Notes: generated by a model not told the origin, from the letters alone. DNA of 64,000 bases from Methanococcus voltae PS (GCF_024807035.1 NZ_JANUCQ010000001.1:62001-126000); one strand, 5' to 3'; numbered from the stretch's first letter, positions 29,635 to 39,418 are shown. Program-made: numbers and translations.

Positions 29635-30297
29635 TTAATATAAATCATACAATTCTAAATCTTTTGAAATTGTATCGTATATGTAAAAGCCACTATATGA
29701 TGGATTAACTATTAATGTGTTCCCTATTTTATCAATAACTTTATTTTGATGGATATGTCCACAAGCGCATAGGAATGGCTGGTATTCTTCAATAATTTTT
29801 CGTATACTGGAACTTCCAAGATAACCTACTTCCGTTAAATCCGCCATCGTATATTTTGGAGGCATATGTGAAAGCAATATAAAATTATTTTTTAAATTTT
29901 CGAAATTATTTATTTTTAAATTGTTAAGCTTATTTTTATGCAATGTATTTAAAAAATTAGAGTATATTTGTTCTTCGGAGTATTCATTGGGTGTATTAAA
30001 TGGGGTGTATGTACTACCACCTAATCCAATAACGTTTACGCCCTTAAAATTAACTAATCTTCCATCTATATTTATGCCATAGTCCGTCATAAGTTTAGAG
30101 GTGATTTGACAATCCCAATTACCACAAATCGTAAATATGGGACTTTTTTTATTTACTTCTTTCAATACGTTTAAAATCCTATAATCGTTAGTTTTAACTA
30201 TATCTCCAGAAATTAATATTAAGTCGGGTTTTAACTTTAAAATTTTTGAAAAGTTTATAATACGATTATGTAAATCAGTTAATCCAATAATTCTCAT
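29635..30297 (-). CDS. Calcineurin-like metallophosphoesterase
   Basis: The 220-residue product carries the dimetal motifs in order: GLTDLHNR (a Leu replaces the usual second His neighbour), ISGDIV, CGNWDC (the GNHD motif with Trp for His), LLSHMPP and CGHIHQ. The substrate cannot be told from the sequence. A weak GGTTGTGAAATT precedes the ATG. It lies between the recJ-like gene and a pilin gene, on the same strand, with gaps of 166 and 51 bases. Confidence 0.85.
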   Translation of the reverse strand: MRIIGLTDLHNRIINFSKILKLKPDLILISGDIVKTNDYRILNVLKEVNKKSPIFTICGNWDCQITSKLMTDYGINIDGRLVNFKGVNVIGLGGSTYTPFNTPNEYSEEQIYSNFLNTLHKNKLNNLKINNFENLKNNFILLSHMPPKYTMADLTEVGYLGSSSIRKIIEEYQPFLCACGHIHQNKVIDKIGNTLIVNPSYSGFYIYDTISKDLELYDLY

Positions 30298-30348
30298 AAT
30301 TTCACAACCATGGAATAAAATAAAAAAATTAAAAATATTATTTAGTAA

Positions 30349-30579
30349 TTAAGGAGTTGAATTAGTTTTACTTGCATTATCTGCTGCTTCTGAGAATTCA
30401 TCGATAATACCTGTGGCTGTAGTACCTACATCACCAGATACGTTCTTTACGTTTGTTAAGTAGAAATATCCTGCAACTGCTGCTACAGCAACTGCCGCTA
30501 CAGCAACTGCCGCAGCAATTAAAATACCTACTTCCATTGAAATTTGCCCTTTTGTTGATTTTAACTTTTTCATTAACAT
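30349..30579 (-). CDS. Class III signal peptide pilin
   Basis: This is a small archaeal type IV pilin of about 76 residues. It has a short basic leader ending in KG followed by QISMEVGIL, the QXSXEXXXL motif recognised by the EppA prepilin peptidase, then an alanine/valine-rich helix and a short acidic tail with Asn-X-Ser/Thr sequons. The frame opens at a GTG (30588), but GGGTGAT overlaps that codon, so ATG 30579 is the better start. No pilus assembly genes lie nearby. Confidence 0.88.
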   Translation of the reverse strand: MLMKKLKSTKGQISMEVGILIAAAVAVAAVAVAAVAGYFYLTNVKNVSGDVGTTATGIIDEFSEAADNASKTNSTP

Positions 30580-30809
30580 GCTCATCACCCGTTTGTTGGA
30601 GTAATCATCTATGCCTCATAGTATTTAATTTAAAATACTTTATAGTATATATAAAACATTTATTTCAATATTATTTATATTTATTGTAGATAGTTTACAT
30701 AACTCTGTATATATTTATGACATATGACAATATATATAATTAATTATTCGATACCATAGTAATCTATCAAAAGAAAATATTAAGTAATAAACGAACTTTG
30801 TAAAAAAAG

Positions 30810-30924
30810 TGGGAGTACTGGGATTTGAACCCAGGTCCAGGGATATCTCCTGCATCGGGTTTCGGTCCAAGCCCGTATAGGCACTTGGAGTCCCCGATGA
30901 TAGACCAGACTACACCATACCCCC
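30810..30924 (-). tRNA. tRNA-Trp (CCA) with a 40-base intron
   Basis: Acceptor GGGGGTA pairs with TACTCCC, the T-arm is CTGGG TTCAAAT CCCAG, and the anticodon stem GGGGA pairs with TCCCT around the mature loop CTCCAAA. The intron lies between positions 37 and 38 (30845-30884). A textbook bulge-helix-bulge is visible: bulge AAG, four-base-pair helix CTCC/GGAG, bulge ATA. No CCA is encoded. Confidence 0.93.
30845..30884 (-). other. Archaeal tRNA-Trp intron
   Basis: A 40-base intron at the canonical 37/38 position, bounded by AA|G and AT|A within the bulge-helix-bulge. It is too short to hold a C/D box guide RNA as found in the tRNA-Trp introns of other euryarchaea, and I see no box C/D pair in it. 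Confidence 0.85.
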
Positions 30925-30963
30925 ATGGATATATTAAATATAATAATAAAGTAAATTATTAAG

Positions 30964-30971
30964 TATATAAA
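30964..30971 (-). promoter_or_regulatory. TATA box of tRNA-Trp
   Basis: The minus strand reads ACCTTTATATACTT, 40 bases before the tRNA 5' end, the usual box of methanogen stable-RNA genes. Confidence 0.7.
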
Positions 30972-31085
30972 GGTTACGGTTATTACTAATTAATAGATTA
31001 AATTAAATGGTAAAAATATTAAATATTATATATTAAATTAATATTTATTAAGTTTTTTATATTTATTATTTACAAATAACTCATA

Positions 31086-32969
31086 TTATTCTACAGTTAC
31101 ACTTTTTGCAAGACCTCGAGGTTTATCTACATCCCTACCCATTGCTAGGGCTTTATAATAAGCTAAAAGTTGGCAAGCAGGTGCGTAAACAAAAGGACTT
31201 ACTTCTTCGATTAAATCTGGAACTTCAATCAATGTATCAGTTTCTATATCTACTTTTTTAGGACCCACTGCTATTACTTTACCGCCTCGGGCTTTTATTT
31301 CTTCCACATTTGCGAGTACTGAATTTAACAACGGCGATTTTGTAGGTGGAATTAATGCTAATGTATCCATATTTTCATCTATTAAAGATATCGTACCATG
31401 TTTCAAAAATCCACTACTCATACCTTCTGCATGTAAATAAGTTATTTCTTTGAATTTTAATGCTCCTTCATACGCATTTGCTAAATTAATACCTTTAGAT
31501 ATAAATAAGTAATTTGAAGCAGTTAAATTTTCAGAAATTCTTTTTATTACTTCTTTATTTTCTATAGTTTTTGAGATGTATTCTGGTATTTTTTGTAATT
31601 CCTGTTCGTATATGCCCATATCCTTATTTGCTAGTTTACCATATTCTATAAATAACCTGTAAAGAATTACTAATTGAGACATAAACGTTTTAGTGGCACA
31701 TACTGATATCTCTAGACCTGAGCCTATCATAATTGTTACGTCAGATTCTCTTGTCGCAGTACTTCCTATAACATTAACTAATGAAGCAGTTTTAGCACCT
31801 TTACTCTTAGCGTATTTAATCGCTTTTATGGTATCATATGTTTCACCGCTTTGAGTGATTCCTACAACTAAAGTTTTTTCATCTATAATACCTTTTATTA
31901 AAAATTCGGATGAATCGCAAGGAATTACAAGTTTCCCTAACTTTGAAAACCAATATTCTGCAATCATTCCTGCATGCAATGAAGTACCCATTGCTATGAT
32001 GTATATTTTATCACAATCATCTATTAAATTCGAAAGTTTTTGAATTTCTTCCTGAGATATTTTCATAGAATTTTTAATAATTTCTGGCTCTTCCATTATT
32101 TCTTTTAACATAAAATGTTCATAGCCTTTTTTCTCAGCATTTTCAATATCCCAGTCTAAATTTAATATATTTTTTGAAATATCTGTTTTTACACAATTAT
32201 TTTTTAAATTAAAGATTTCAAAGTTGTAACAATTATGTTCTGTATTATTTTTATTAACAATTATCATATCCCCATCTTCTAAAGGTAGAGCTTGATTTGT
32301 GTATTTTAAAAATGCTGAAACATCGCTACCAATAAAATATTCTAAATCATCTTTTCCAAATCCGACAACCATGGGACTTTCGTTTCTAATTCCAATCAAA
32401 GTGTCAGGGAAATTTTTATTGATTATAACAACTGCGTAGGTTCCTTCAATTTTCTCAAATGCTTTTTTTACACAATTGATGTATTCTTCTTTTGAATATA
32501 TATTATCAAGGGCATCTTTTTTTAATCCGGTTAATCTCTTTAATTCCTTTAATTCTTCTTCTATTAAATGAGGTATAACTTCCGTATCGGTTTCAGATTT
32601 AAAAATATGGTCTTTTTTTATTAGTTTAGATTTTAAATCTTTGTAATTAGAGATAATTCCATTATGAACAACACAAATTTCATTTTTACAGTCAGTATGA
32701 GGGTGCGAATTTTCTTTAGTAATTCCTCCATGGGTTGCCCATCTACTATGCCCTATCCCTGTATTTGCGCAGAATTCTTCAAAATTTTCAGATTCTGAAA
32801 CTTCTTTAACCTTACCTATATCTTTTTTAACTAAAATATTGTTAGAATCTGCAGGGTTTATAATTCCAATACCGCAACTATCATATCCCCTATATTCCAA
32901 TCTTTTCAAACCTTCTAATAGTATTTCTGAAGCATTTCTAAACCCGATGTATCCAATTATACCACACAT
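31086..32969 (-). CDS. glmS: Glutamine-fructose-6-phosphate aminotransferase
   Basis: This enzyme makes glucosamine 6-phosphate, the entry to the N-acetyl amino sugars of the archaellin N-glycan and cell surface. The 627-residue product starts MCGIIGYIG with the N-terminal nucleophile Cys2, has the glutaminase GHSRWATHG segment, and two SIS sugar isomerase domains with MGTSLHAGM and ITQSGETYDT. The C-terminus ends KPRGLAKSVTVE, typical of GlmS. AAAGGTGTAAT precedes the ATG. Confidence 0.97.
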   Translation of the reverse strand: MCGIIGYIGFRNASEILLEGLKRLEYRGYDSCGIGIINPADSNNILVKKDIGKVKEVSESENFEEFCANTGIGHSRWATHGGITKENSHPHTDCKNEICVVHNGIISNYKDLKSKLIKKDHIFKSETDTEVIPHLIEEELKELKRLTGLKKDALDNIYSKEEYINCVKKAFEKIEGTYAVVIINKNFPDTLIGIRNESPMVVGFGKDDLEYFIGSDVSAFLKYTNQALPLEDGDMIIVNKNNTEHNCYNFEIFNLKNNCVKTDISKNILNLDWDIENAEKKGYEHFMLKEIMEEPEIIKNSMKISQEEIQKLSNLIDDCDKIYIIAMGTSLHAGMIAEYWFSKLGKLVIPCDSSEFLIKGIIDEKTLVVGITQSGETYDTIKAIKYAKSKGAKTASLVNVIGSTATRESDVTIMIGSGLEISVCATKTFMSQLVILYRLFIEYGKLANKDMGIYEQELQKIPEYISKTIENKEVIKRISENLTASNYLFISKGINLANAYEGALKFKEITYLHAEGMSSGFLKHGTISLIDENMDTLALIPPTKSPLLNSVLANVEEIKARGGKVIAVGPKKVDIETDTLIEVPDLIEEVSPFVYAPACQLLAYYKALAMGRDVDKPRGLAKSVTVE

Positions 32970-33323
32970 TTTATTACACCTTTATTGTAACCATTTTTTA
33001 GCCAATCATTAATCCATACTCATTATTTTCTAATAAATTGTATATTACATTGATGATTTAAATTAATTGCCATTTTAAATTAATTTGAATTGAAATCAAT
33101 AGTGCTTATTTAAAATACTATTGACAAACATATTATCTTTTATGATATTTATTCTAAGATATTTTATCATATATAATATCTACAAAATAATGTCGACAAT
33201 ATTAAAATTAATACATTACTTAAACAATAGTAATATAATATTTAATATTATAAAATATTAGATAATTATAATATATATTATAAAAAATAAAATATAAATA
33301 AATTTATTATTATCGGTGACAAT
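32970..33323. other. 354-base spacer between divergent glmS and UPF0179 gene
   Basis: Very AT-rich DNA that must hold two divergent promoters. Several TATA-like words are present and none stands out. I see no gene or RNA in it. Confidence 0.5.
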
Positions 33324-33764
33324 ATGACCAAAATAACATTAATAGGAAACAAATTAGCAGTAAAAGACAACGAATTTGTATATATGGGCCCCGTGGCAGA
33401 GTGTGACGAATGCAAGTTTAAAAAGATGTGCCATGGAAATTTGGAAAAAGGGGTTAAATATAAAATAACGGAAATTAGGGCCACAACGCATCCTTGTAGT
33501 ATTCATTCAGAAGGTGTTAAGGTGGTTGAAGTAATACCTTCTGAATTAAACATCAATATAGAATCAAAAAAAGCATTGGAAGGTTTAACGATTTCCCATA
33601 AGGATGTATCTTGCGATAACGTATTGTGTGAAAATTACTTGTATTGCAAACCTCAAATTGAAAGTGGAAAATATAAGATATTAAGTGTTTTAAACACTAA
33701 GGTAAAGTGCCCTCTTGGAAATTCCTTAAAAAGAGTATTAATAAAGCCTATTAAGGAAGAATAA
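33324..33764 (+). CDS. UPF0179 family Cys-rich protein
   Basis: The 146-residue product has nine Cys residues in a pattern typical of UPF0179 (CDECKFKKMC, then HPC, then CDNVLCENYLYC and KCPLGN). The Cys pattern suggests metal or iron-sulfur binding. The function of the family is unknown and it is confined mainly to euryarchaea. GGTGAC precedes the ATG. Confidence 0.85.
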   Translation: MTKITLIGNKLAVKDNEFVYMGPVAECDECKFKKMCHGNLEKGVKYKITEIRATTHPCSIHSEGVKVVEVIPSELNINIESKKALEGLTISHKDVSCDNVLCENYLYCKPQIESGKYKILSVLNTKVKCPLGNSLKRVLIKPIKEE

Positions 33765-33853
33765 TTTAAAAATTAAGTTACTTTTTTAAATAATATATTA
33801 TTACAATTTTTTATATGATTGTAATTTTACAAAATTTATAACTTTTATAACTT

Positions 33854-34714
33854 TTATAAATTTTCATAATAATTTTTTAAAATCAAAGCATCATGTTCTA
33901 AACAAGGACTTTCACAAATTATAGTTCCAGAGACTTCAAAATCCTTCAAAACCTTTAATAAGTCTTTATAATTAAACTTTGAGCATGAATTATCTAGGGG
34001 GTAGTGTTTTTTCTCTCCGGAATTTCCAAACTCAATACCTGAAACGTGCATATGCATATTTTTTATACATTTTTTTCCAATATTTGCATCCAAATACTCA
34101 AGAATTTTATAAAATTCATCGTAATTATTTACTTCCCCTAAACTACGGGCATAAACGTGTGAAAAGTCAATACATGGTAGTATATTTTCGGTACCCAATT
34201 CATTTGATAGTTTAACTAGCTCTTCAACTGTACCGAATTGTGTAACTTTACCAGTAGTTTCAGGTCTTAATATTACACCATAATCCATTTTATTTTTTAA
34301 TTCAATTATTCGTTGTGTATTTTCTTTAATTTTTTGATAAACTTCGTTTTTGTCTTGCTTTAGATAAAATCCTGGATGGTATACTATTCCAATTTTGGAA
34401 TCTATCTTTTTATTTTGTGGAATGACATTTTTTGCAAATACGTCCATTACCTCACAACTTTTTAAAATTCTCGCAATACTTGAATTTACTTTTTCTTCTT
34501 CTTTAGCGTTTAAATTTATGTAGTATGGGGCGTGAGCACTCAATGAAATACCTTCTGTTAATTTACTCAAGTATTTGGCTTTTTCAACTTTTAAATGCAC
34601 ACTTCTAACAAATTCTAGTTCCATAGCATCTAAATTTACTTTTTTTAAGTATTCAAAAGAATTTTCCGTAGTAGTGGCACCTATGGGGATTCCTGCAGTT
34701 CCGAATTTTATCAC
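33854..34714 (-). CDS. Endonuclease IV (Nfo)-like TIM-barrel protein
   Basis: The 286-residue product has the AP endonuclease 2 fold: early LSAHAPYYINLN, then VYHPGFY, the RPETTGK segment where endonuclease IV has a metal-binding Glu, CIDFSHVYARS, MHMHVSG and ICESP. These provide the His/Asp/Glu ligands of a metal-dependent endonuclease or isomerase. The start is a GTG at 34714 after GCGTGATACT. It may act in abasic site repair; a sugar isomerase role cannot be excluded. Confidence 0.8.
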   Translation of the reverse strand: MIKFGTAGIPIGATTTENSFEYLKKVNLDAMELEFVRSVHLKVEKAKYLSKLTEGISLSAHAPYYINLNAKEEEKVNSSIARILKSCEVMDVFAKNVIPQNKKIDSKIGIVYHPGFYLKQDKNEVYQKIKENTQRIIELKNKMDYGVILRPETTGKVTQFGTVEELVKLSNELGTENILPCIDFSHVYARSLGEVNNYDEFYKILEYLDANIGKKCIKNMHMHVSGIEFGNSGEKKHYPLDNSCSKFNYKDLLKVLKDFEVSGTIICESPCLEHDALILKNYYENL

Positions 34715-34930
34715 AGTATCACGCTTTAAATCAATCTGATATTATTTTGATATATTATAATTAATTTAATTTTAGGTTTATTCTATAACTTATTTTATAA
34801 CTTATTTTATTATACTGAGTAAATATATATTATAAATAGTATGGCATAGTAATACCATTATAAAAAAATATAAAAATATAAAAAATAAGGATTAAATTTT
34901 TAAATTAACAATATATATCATGGTGTTTTT

Positions 34931-35773
34931 ATGAATATTTTGGCATATTTTGAGCTATTAAGGACTAAAAACTGCATATCTGCATCGGTTGGTGCTTTAA
35001 TAAGCGCTTTAATAGCTTCAAACTTTCAATTTACCTATTCAACCGAATTAATCATAATATTTTTGATTGTATTTTTAATTTGTGGCTATGGAAACGCTAT
35101 TAATGATATTTACGACTTAGAAATTGATAAAATAAACAAACCAGAACGCCCTATCCCATCTGGTAGAGTTAGTTTAAAATCTGCTAAAATATTTTCCATG
35201 AGTATTGTTATATTGGGGCTAATACTGTCCTTTTTTAATATTTACTGCACTATTTTAGCAATATTTAACGCATTTATACTGTATATGTACGCAAAAAAGT
35301 ATAAAAAGAACAAAATAATTGGAAATATATTGGTAGGCTATCTTACAGGCTCTGTATTTTTATTTGGTGGAATTGCAGTAAACAATATTTACGATATAAT
35401 TATTTTGTTTGTAAGTGCCATGTTAGCAATTTGGTCTAGGGAGATAATTAAGGACTATGAGGATATTAAAGGAGACGAATTAGAAGGCGTAATGTCACTA
35501 CCTATCAAGAATAAGTCGTTATCTTTAAAATTGGCTACATTATTATTAATTTTAGCAATTTTGGTAAGTCCTATACCTTATTTAATTGGAATATTTGGCA
35601 TATATTATTTAATTGGAATATTAGTTTGCGATTTATTGTTTTTAGCGGCAATATATCCAATAATAAAGTCTAAATTTGGTAAAAAAGATGTAAATGCTAA
35701 AAAAATTTCAAAAAATATTAAATTAACTATGAATTTAGTACTTTTAAGTTATATAATTGGTTCAATATTCTAA
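34931..35773 (+). CDS. UbiA-type prenyltransferase, likely digeranylgeranylglyceryl phosphate synthase
   Basis: The 280-residue membrane protein has about eight or nine hydrophobic segments and the two Asp-rich UbiA motifs: NDIYDLEIDKINKPERP and later KDYEDIKGDE. In archaea this family member adds the second geranylgeranyl chain to GGGP, a step of ether lipid synthesis. The PSGRVS extension after the first motif fits DGGGP synthase. GGTGTTTTT precedes the ATG. Confidence 0.82.
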   Translation: MNILAYFELLRTKNCISASVGALISALIASNFQFTYSTELIIIFLIVFLICGYGNAINDIYDLEIDKINKPERPIPSGRVSLKSAKIFSMSIVILGLILSFFNIYCTILAIFNAFILYMYAKKYKKNKIIGNILVGYLTGSVFLFGGIAVNNIYDIIILFVSAMLAIWSREIIKDYEDIKGDELEGVMSLPIKNKSLSLKLATLLLILAILVSPIPYLIGIFGIYYLIGILVCDLLFLAAIYPIIKSKFGKKDVNAKKISKNIKLTMNLVLLSYIIGSIF

Positions 35774-35835
35774 AATATTTAAAAAATAAAGATATATTAA
35801 TTTATTATTTATTTTATTTTTATTATTTATTTTTA

Positions 35836-37410
35836 TTATTCATCATCTTTTTTCTTTTTTCTTTTTTCCAGTAAATAATACCCTGAACCTAAAACTATTA
35901 TAATTACTGCTATTGTACCAATAAATTTAAGTTCTGAATGTCCGTTAATTACATTAATTTTCAGAGGTATATTTGAAATGTAAACTTGTTTATCGCCAAT
36001 ATCTGAATCCCCTACTGCTCTAACTTCTAAATTTATAATGTATTGTTTTTCAACTCCGTTATCAACATCTATTATCAATAAACCTTCTCCTGAATCATTA
36101 ATATTCAAAGTACCTATTGAATCAGTTTTTGTTGGATAATCAAAAGGTTGAGCCGTGTTTTTAACTGCGGTAATTTTTACATTTTCTGCTTTTTCATTAC
36201 CTACGTTTTTTATTTTTAACAATACCTGATTTCCTTTTTTATTTTCAATAGTTATTTCATTAGATTCTAGTTCCAATATTGGTTTAGGTTTTACATAGAT
36301 GTCTATATATTCTAATTCATAATGTTTTTTGTTAAAGATGTCCAAGTACGACACATTGATTGGTATTTCATAGTGTCTAGCCTGCGCTTCTTTATCTACA
36401 TCAATATAGAATGTAACAGATTTGGAAGTCCCCGAAGTTAATGTGCCAATGTTTTTTATGTTAGAACTACTCCAACTGTCTCTAAATGGGTAATTGGTTA
36501 TTAATTTTAAGTTAATGTCTTTTGCTTCACCATGCCCATTATTTGAAACACTGACATCTATTCGAACGTAGGTGTCTTTAGGTTTTATTTCTTTAGGTTC
36601 TGTGATTATGTTGGATATTCCAATCATTAAATCTCCTTTTACAATCAAACCTAAGTTTATTGTATCTTGTTTTTCCAAACCTTCCTGGTCTATCCAGTTT
36701 ATGGTTATAGGTACTGAATAGGAACCTTCCGTAGCTTTTTCATTGGTATGTAGTGAAATATATGTTTTAGTGCTTTCCGATGCCGCCATGCCGCCTATGT
36801 AAAATTTGGTTGTTTCCACGGGATTTACAGATTCTGTATTGCCTACTGAAAAAGTAACTTGCTTTGCTGAACCAGTACCCTTATTTTCTATAATTATGGG
36901 TATTTTTTCGGTTTTAGATGGTGTAAGTACATCTCCTTCAGAGCTTAATTCAAAATTAGCATCTCCGTAGACTGTTACATAAAAACTTCTTGAAACGCTT
37001 CTTGAGTACCTATATTCTTCGTTGCCATCTTCATATCTCACTACATAATATTTTACATTTACATCTATTTTATACTCGTTGGACCTTGCATCATCATCGA
37101 CATGAAATTTAAAATGCATATCTTTAGAAACACCGTCTTCCAAGTAATTATATGTTACTTTACCTTTTGAAGGGTTAACCTGTATTAATTCAAAAGGGTA
37201 TGAAGGCTTTATTTCTGTATATACATCTTCTACCCTTTCATTATCTCCTAATAATTCGTTATTGTTCAATTTAAACCATATATCTACATCATCACCGGGG
37301 TGAATTACTTTAGGCGTGGTTTCTGGCTCTTCTATTGCTAAAGCAGAGCAAGAATTTATGATTAATAGTATTAATCCAATAATTGAAACCATTTTTAGAA
37401 TTCTGTTCAT
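35836..37410 (-). CDS. Secreted, membrane-anchored beta-sandwich protein (COG1361 type)
   Basis: The 524-residue product has an N-terminal signal (hydrophobic residues about 8-24), several CARDB/NEW3-like beta-sandwich repeats with phrases such as IVIENKGTGSAKQVTFSVGN and ISVSNNGHGEAKDINL-like segments, and a C-terminal membrane anchor followed by a KKKKKDDE tail. It should be held on the outer face of the membrane. It lies downstream of the RND protein gene and the regulator gene on the same strand and probably works with them. Confidence 0.78.
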   Translation of the reverse strand: MNRILKMVSIIGLILLIINSCSALAIEEPETTPKVIHPGDDVDIWFKLNNNELLGDNERVEDVYTEIKPSYPFELIQVNPSKGKVTYNYLEDGVSKDMHFKFHVDDDARSNEYKIDVNVKYYVVRYEDGNEEYRYSRSVSRSFYVTVYGDANFELSSEGDVLTPSKTEKIPIIIENKGTGSAKQVTFSVGNTESVNPVETTKFYIGGMAASESTKTYISLHTNEKATEGSYSVPITINWIDQEGLEKQDTINLGLIVKGDLMIGISNIITEPKEIKPKDTYVRIDVSVSNNGHGEAKDINLKLITNYPFRDSWSSSNIKNIGTLTSGTSKSVTFYIDVDKEAQARHYEIPINVSYLDIFNKKHYELEYIDIYVKPKPILELESNEITIENKKGNQVLLKIKNVGNEKAENVKITAVKNTAQPFDYPTKTDSIGTLNINDSGEGLLIIDVDNGVEKQYIINLEVRAVGDSDIGDKQVYISNIPLKINVINGHSELKFIGTIAVIIIVLGSGYYLLEKRKKKKDDE

Positions 37411-37549
37411 GATTTCACCTATTTAATTTTTAATTGCTCAATTTCATTGATTTTATGCAATTTTAATCATTTTTTAAAGTTATTAGTATTTTTATCCACA
37501 ATTGAGATTATATATTAATAATAAATAAGAATTAATATGTAATAATTAA

Positions 37550-38719
37550 TTATTCACGTTTTAAGAACTTAATTTTTGATATAAGCTTTTTATTAAATGG
37601 TTCTATATATTTATCATTTAATACAATTAATGAAGGTAATAGGATTATAACTGCTAACATACAGTATATTATACCCAAAGAACAACTTTTACCCAAGTTT
37701 TGCATAGTAGGTAATGGAGCAAGTATTAAAGCACCAAAACCGACTGTCGTAGTGGCAGTGGTTGCCAAAACTGCCGTACCTGTATTTATAACAGCTGTTT
37801 CAAGCGCTTCTTCAATTGATTCTCCTTTTTTTCTCTCCTCATGGTAACGATGCATAAGGTGAATTCCATAATCGATACCCAAACCTAAAAGCAATGAAGC
37901 AATAGCTGTTGTAGCAAAGTCCAATGGAATGTCTAATAACGTCATAGACCCTCCAGTCCAGATAACTGCTAAGATTACGGGTGCCAATGGCATCATCGAG
38001 GATAAAAAATTTCTAAAGTAGAATAAAAGTACTATAAATACACCCAATAAACCAACAACGGTTGTTATATATTGACTTTCATTCATGAGTCTTGAAACTA
38101 AAACTCTCAATGAAGGAGTTCCTGTTAATATTACTTTAGTTCCTGGTGGTATTGGAGCTTCCTTAACTCTATTTTCTATTTCAGTAATTAACTGTGTATT
38201 TTTAATTGAATCAGAACCTGAATCTGACGTAATATATAACGTAGCCATCGTATAGTCATTATTGAATATTTTACCCTGAGATTCTTTAGGGATTTGATTA
38301 TAAATATGATTAACTGTGTCAATATCATTAGGTATTACGCCATTATTTTTTTCCTTAAATACGTCGGTCGGTGAAGATACCGATGTAACATACTCTACAC
38401 TGCTTATATCTCGCTCTAAAAAATCTATAAGCTCTAAGACTCGGGGGTCTCGAATATCTGTAACTTTTTCAGAACTTTCCGAAGGAACTATTTTAATAGC
38501 TGTAGTCACTATATCTGTTCCACCAAAATTGTCTCTAACTTCATAGAGTGTTTTGATTGCTTCGTCATCTTGTGGTAGCATCTTTTCAAACGCGGTTTCC
38601 ATTCGAATATTGGATGCAATAGAGCCCATAACGATAGTCATAATTAATATAGTGATTACCACCAATACGGGTCTTTTTTCGGAAAATCTTGCTATTTTTT
38701 TAAGTATTTCTTCAATCAT
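37550..38719 (-). CDS. Half-size RND superfamily exporter
   Basis: The 389-residue product has one N-terminal membrane segment, a large loop (residues about 40-200) and then five or six membrane segments with GLGIDYGIHLMHRYHEE, a typical RND/MMPL segment. It corresponds to one half of the usual two-repeat transporter, so it would have to form a homo-oligomer. The class is hydrophobe efflux or lipid transport (HAE3-like). It is in line with a GbsR/MarR-type regulator upstream and a secreted protein downstream, which suggests one operon. Confidence 0.82.
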   Translation of the reverse strand: MIEEILKKIARFSEKRPVLVVITILIMTIVMGSIASNIRMETAFEKMLPQDDEAIKTLYEVRDNFGGTDIVTTAIKIVPSESSEKVTDIRDPRVLELIDFLERDISSVEYVTSVSSPTDVFKEKNNGVIPNDIDTVNHIYNQIPKESQGKIFNNDYTMATLYITSDSGSDSIKNTQLITEIENRVKEAPIPPGTKVILTGTPSLRVLVSRLMNESQYITTVVGLLGVFIVLLFYFRNFLSSMMPLAPVILAVIWTGGSMTLLDIPLDFATTAIASLLLGLGIDYGIHLMHRYHEERKKGESIEEALETAVINTGTAVLATTATTTVGFGALILAPLPTMQNLGKSCSLGIIYCMLAVIILLPSLIVLNDKYIEPFNKKLISKIKFLKRE

Positions 38720-38837
38720 CGTATCACAAACTTGATAATTGATAATAGTTAATATTATTGGTATAATTTATAATTAGGATAAATTTATCCATTTTATTAT
38801 TTTATATTGCCATTTTATTTTATTCTTATATTTAGTA

Positions 38838-39374
38838 CTATTTCGACAATTCTTCTTTATTTTTTTTAGAGTTGTCGATTAATTTTTTGTGTAATTCTTC
38901 ATAATCAATATTTTCATACTCTCTGAGAGTTTCCATAACCTTTTCGGAAATTTCTTTAAGAATAATTACTCCATAAAGTTTTTTTTCCGTGAATTCCTTA
39001 GTTTCTAGGTTAATATCATTATCCATCAAGGAATTTAATTTATAATATGCATTAGACACAGCTTCATGTCTTTTAAAAACCAAATCCATAAGGGGAATAA
39101 CTCCGCTAATCTTATAGTAATTTTTACGGTCCCCTTCTACCCAAACTTTTTTTATTGCTTTTATTTCTTCAAGTCGCCTTATCATAGTGCTTGCAGTACC
39201 TTTGCTTATCTTAAGGGTTTTTATTATGTCATCCATACATAACGGCTTTTCAGATAAGTAAATGGCAGAATAAACTTCTCCCATCGATTTTGGTAAATTC
39301 GTAAGCCTAGCGATTTCATTAAATAATTCCATAATTGTTTTTTTAACTTCTTCTTTCTCATTATCGGAATGCAT
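38838..39374 (-). CDS. GbsR/MarR-type winged-helix regulator
   Basis: The 178-residue product has a winged-helix DNA-binding domain around KTLKISKGTASTMIRRLEEI (about residues 55-74) followed by the wing VEGDRKNYYKIS and a helical dimerisation tail. The frame opens upstream at 39392, but GGTGTTACT precedes the ATG at 39374. A 9-base inverted repeat covers its own promoter, so it probably controls itself and the downstream RND and secreted protein genes. Confidence 0.82.
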   Translation of the reverse strand: MHSDNEKEEVKKTIMELFNEIARLTNLPKSMGEVYSAIYLSEKPLCMDDIIKTLKISKGTASTMIRRLEEIKAIKKVWVEGDRKNYYKISGVIPLMDLVFKRHEAVSNAYYKLNSLMDNDINLETKEFTEKKLYGVIILKEISEKVMETLREYENIDYEELHKKLIDNSKKNKEELSK

Positions 39375-39383
39375 AGTAACACC

Positions 39384-39418
39384 ATAGTTCAATTATTTCT
39401 GAACATAATGAACTATGT
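39384..39418. promoter_or_regulatory. Inverted-repeat operator of the regulator/RND operon
   Basis: CATAGTTCA at 39384-39392 and TGAACTATG at 39410-39418 are a perfect 9-base inverted repeat with a 17-base spacer. A TATA box (TTTATATA on the minus strand, 39428-39435) puts the transcription start near 39403, inside the repeat. This is the geometry of a repressor site for the adjacent GbsR/MarR-type regulator. Confidence 0.7.

Noticed and set aside
30850-30890. Reading the spliced tRNA as tRNA-Pro with anticodon TGG
   Set aside because: The TGG lies in the intron. The bulge-helix-bulge and the stem GGGGA/TCCCT place CCA as the anticodon, giving tRNA-Trp.
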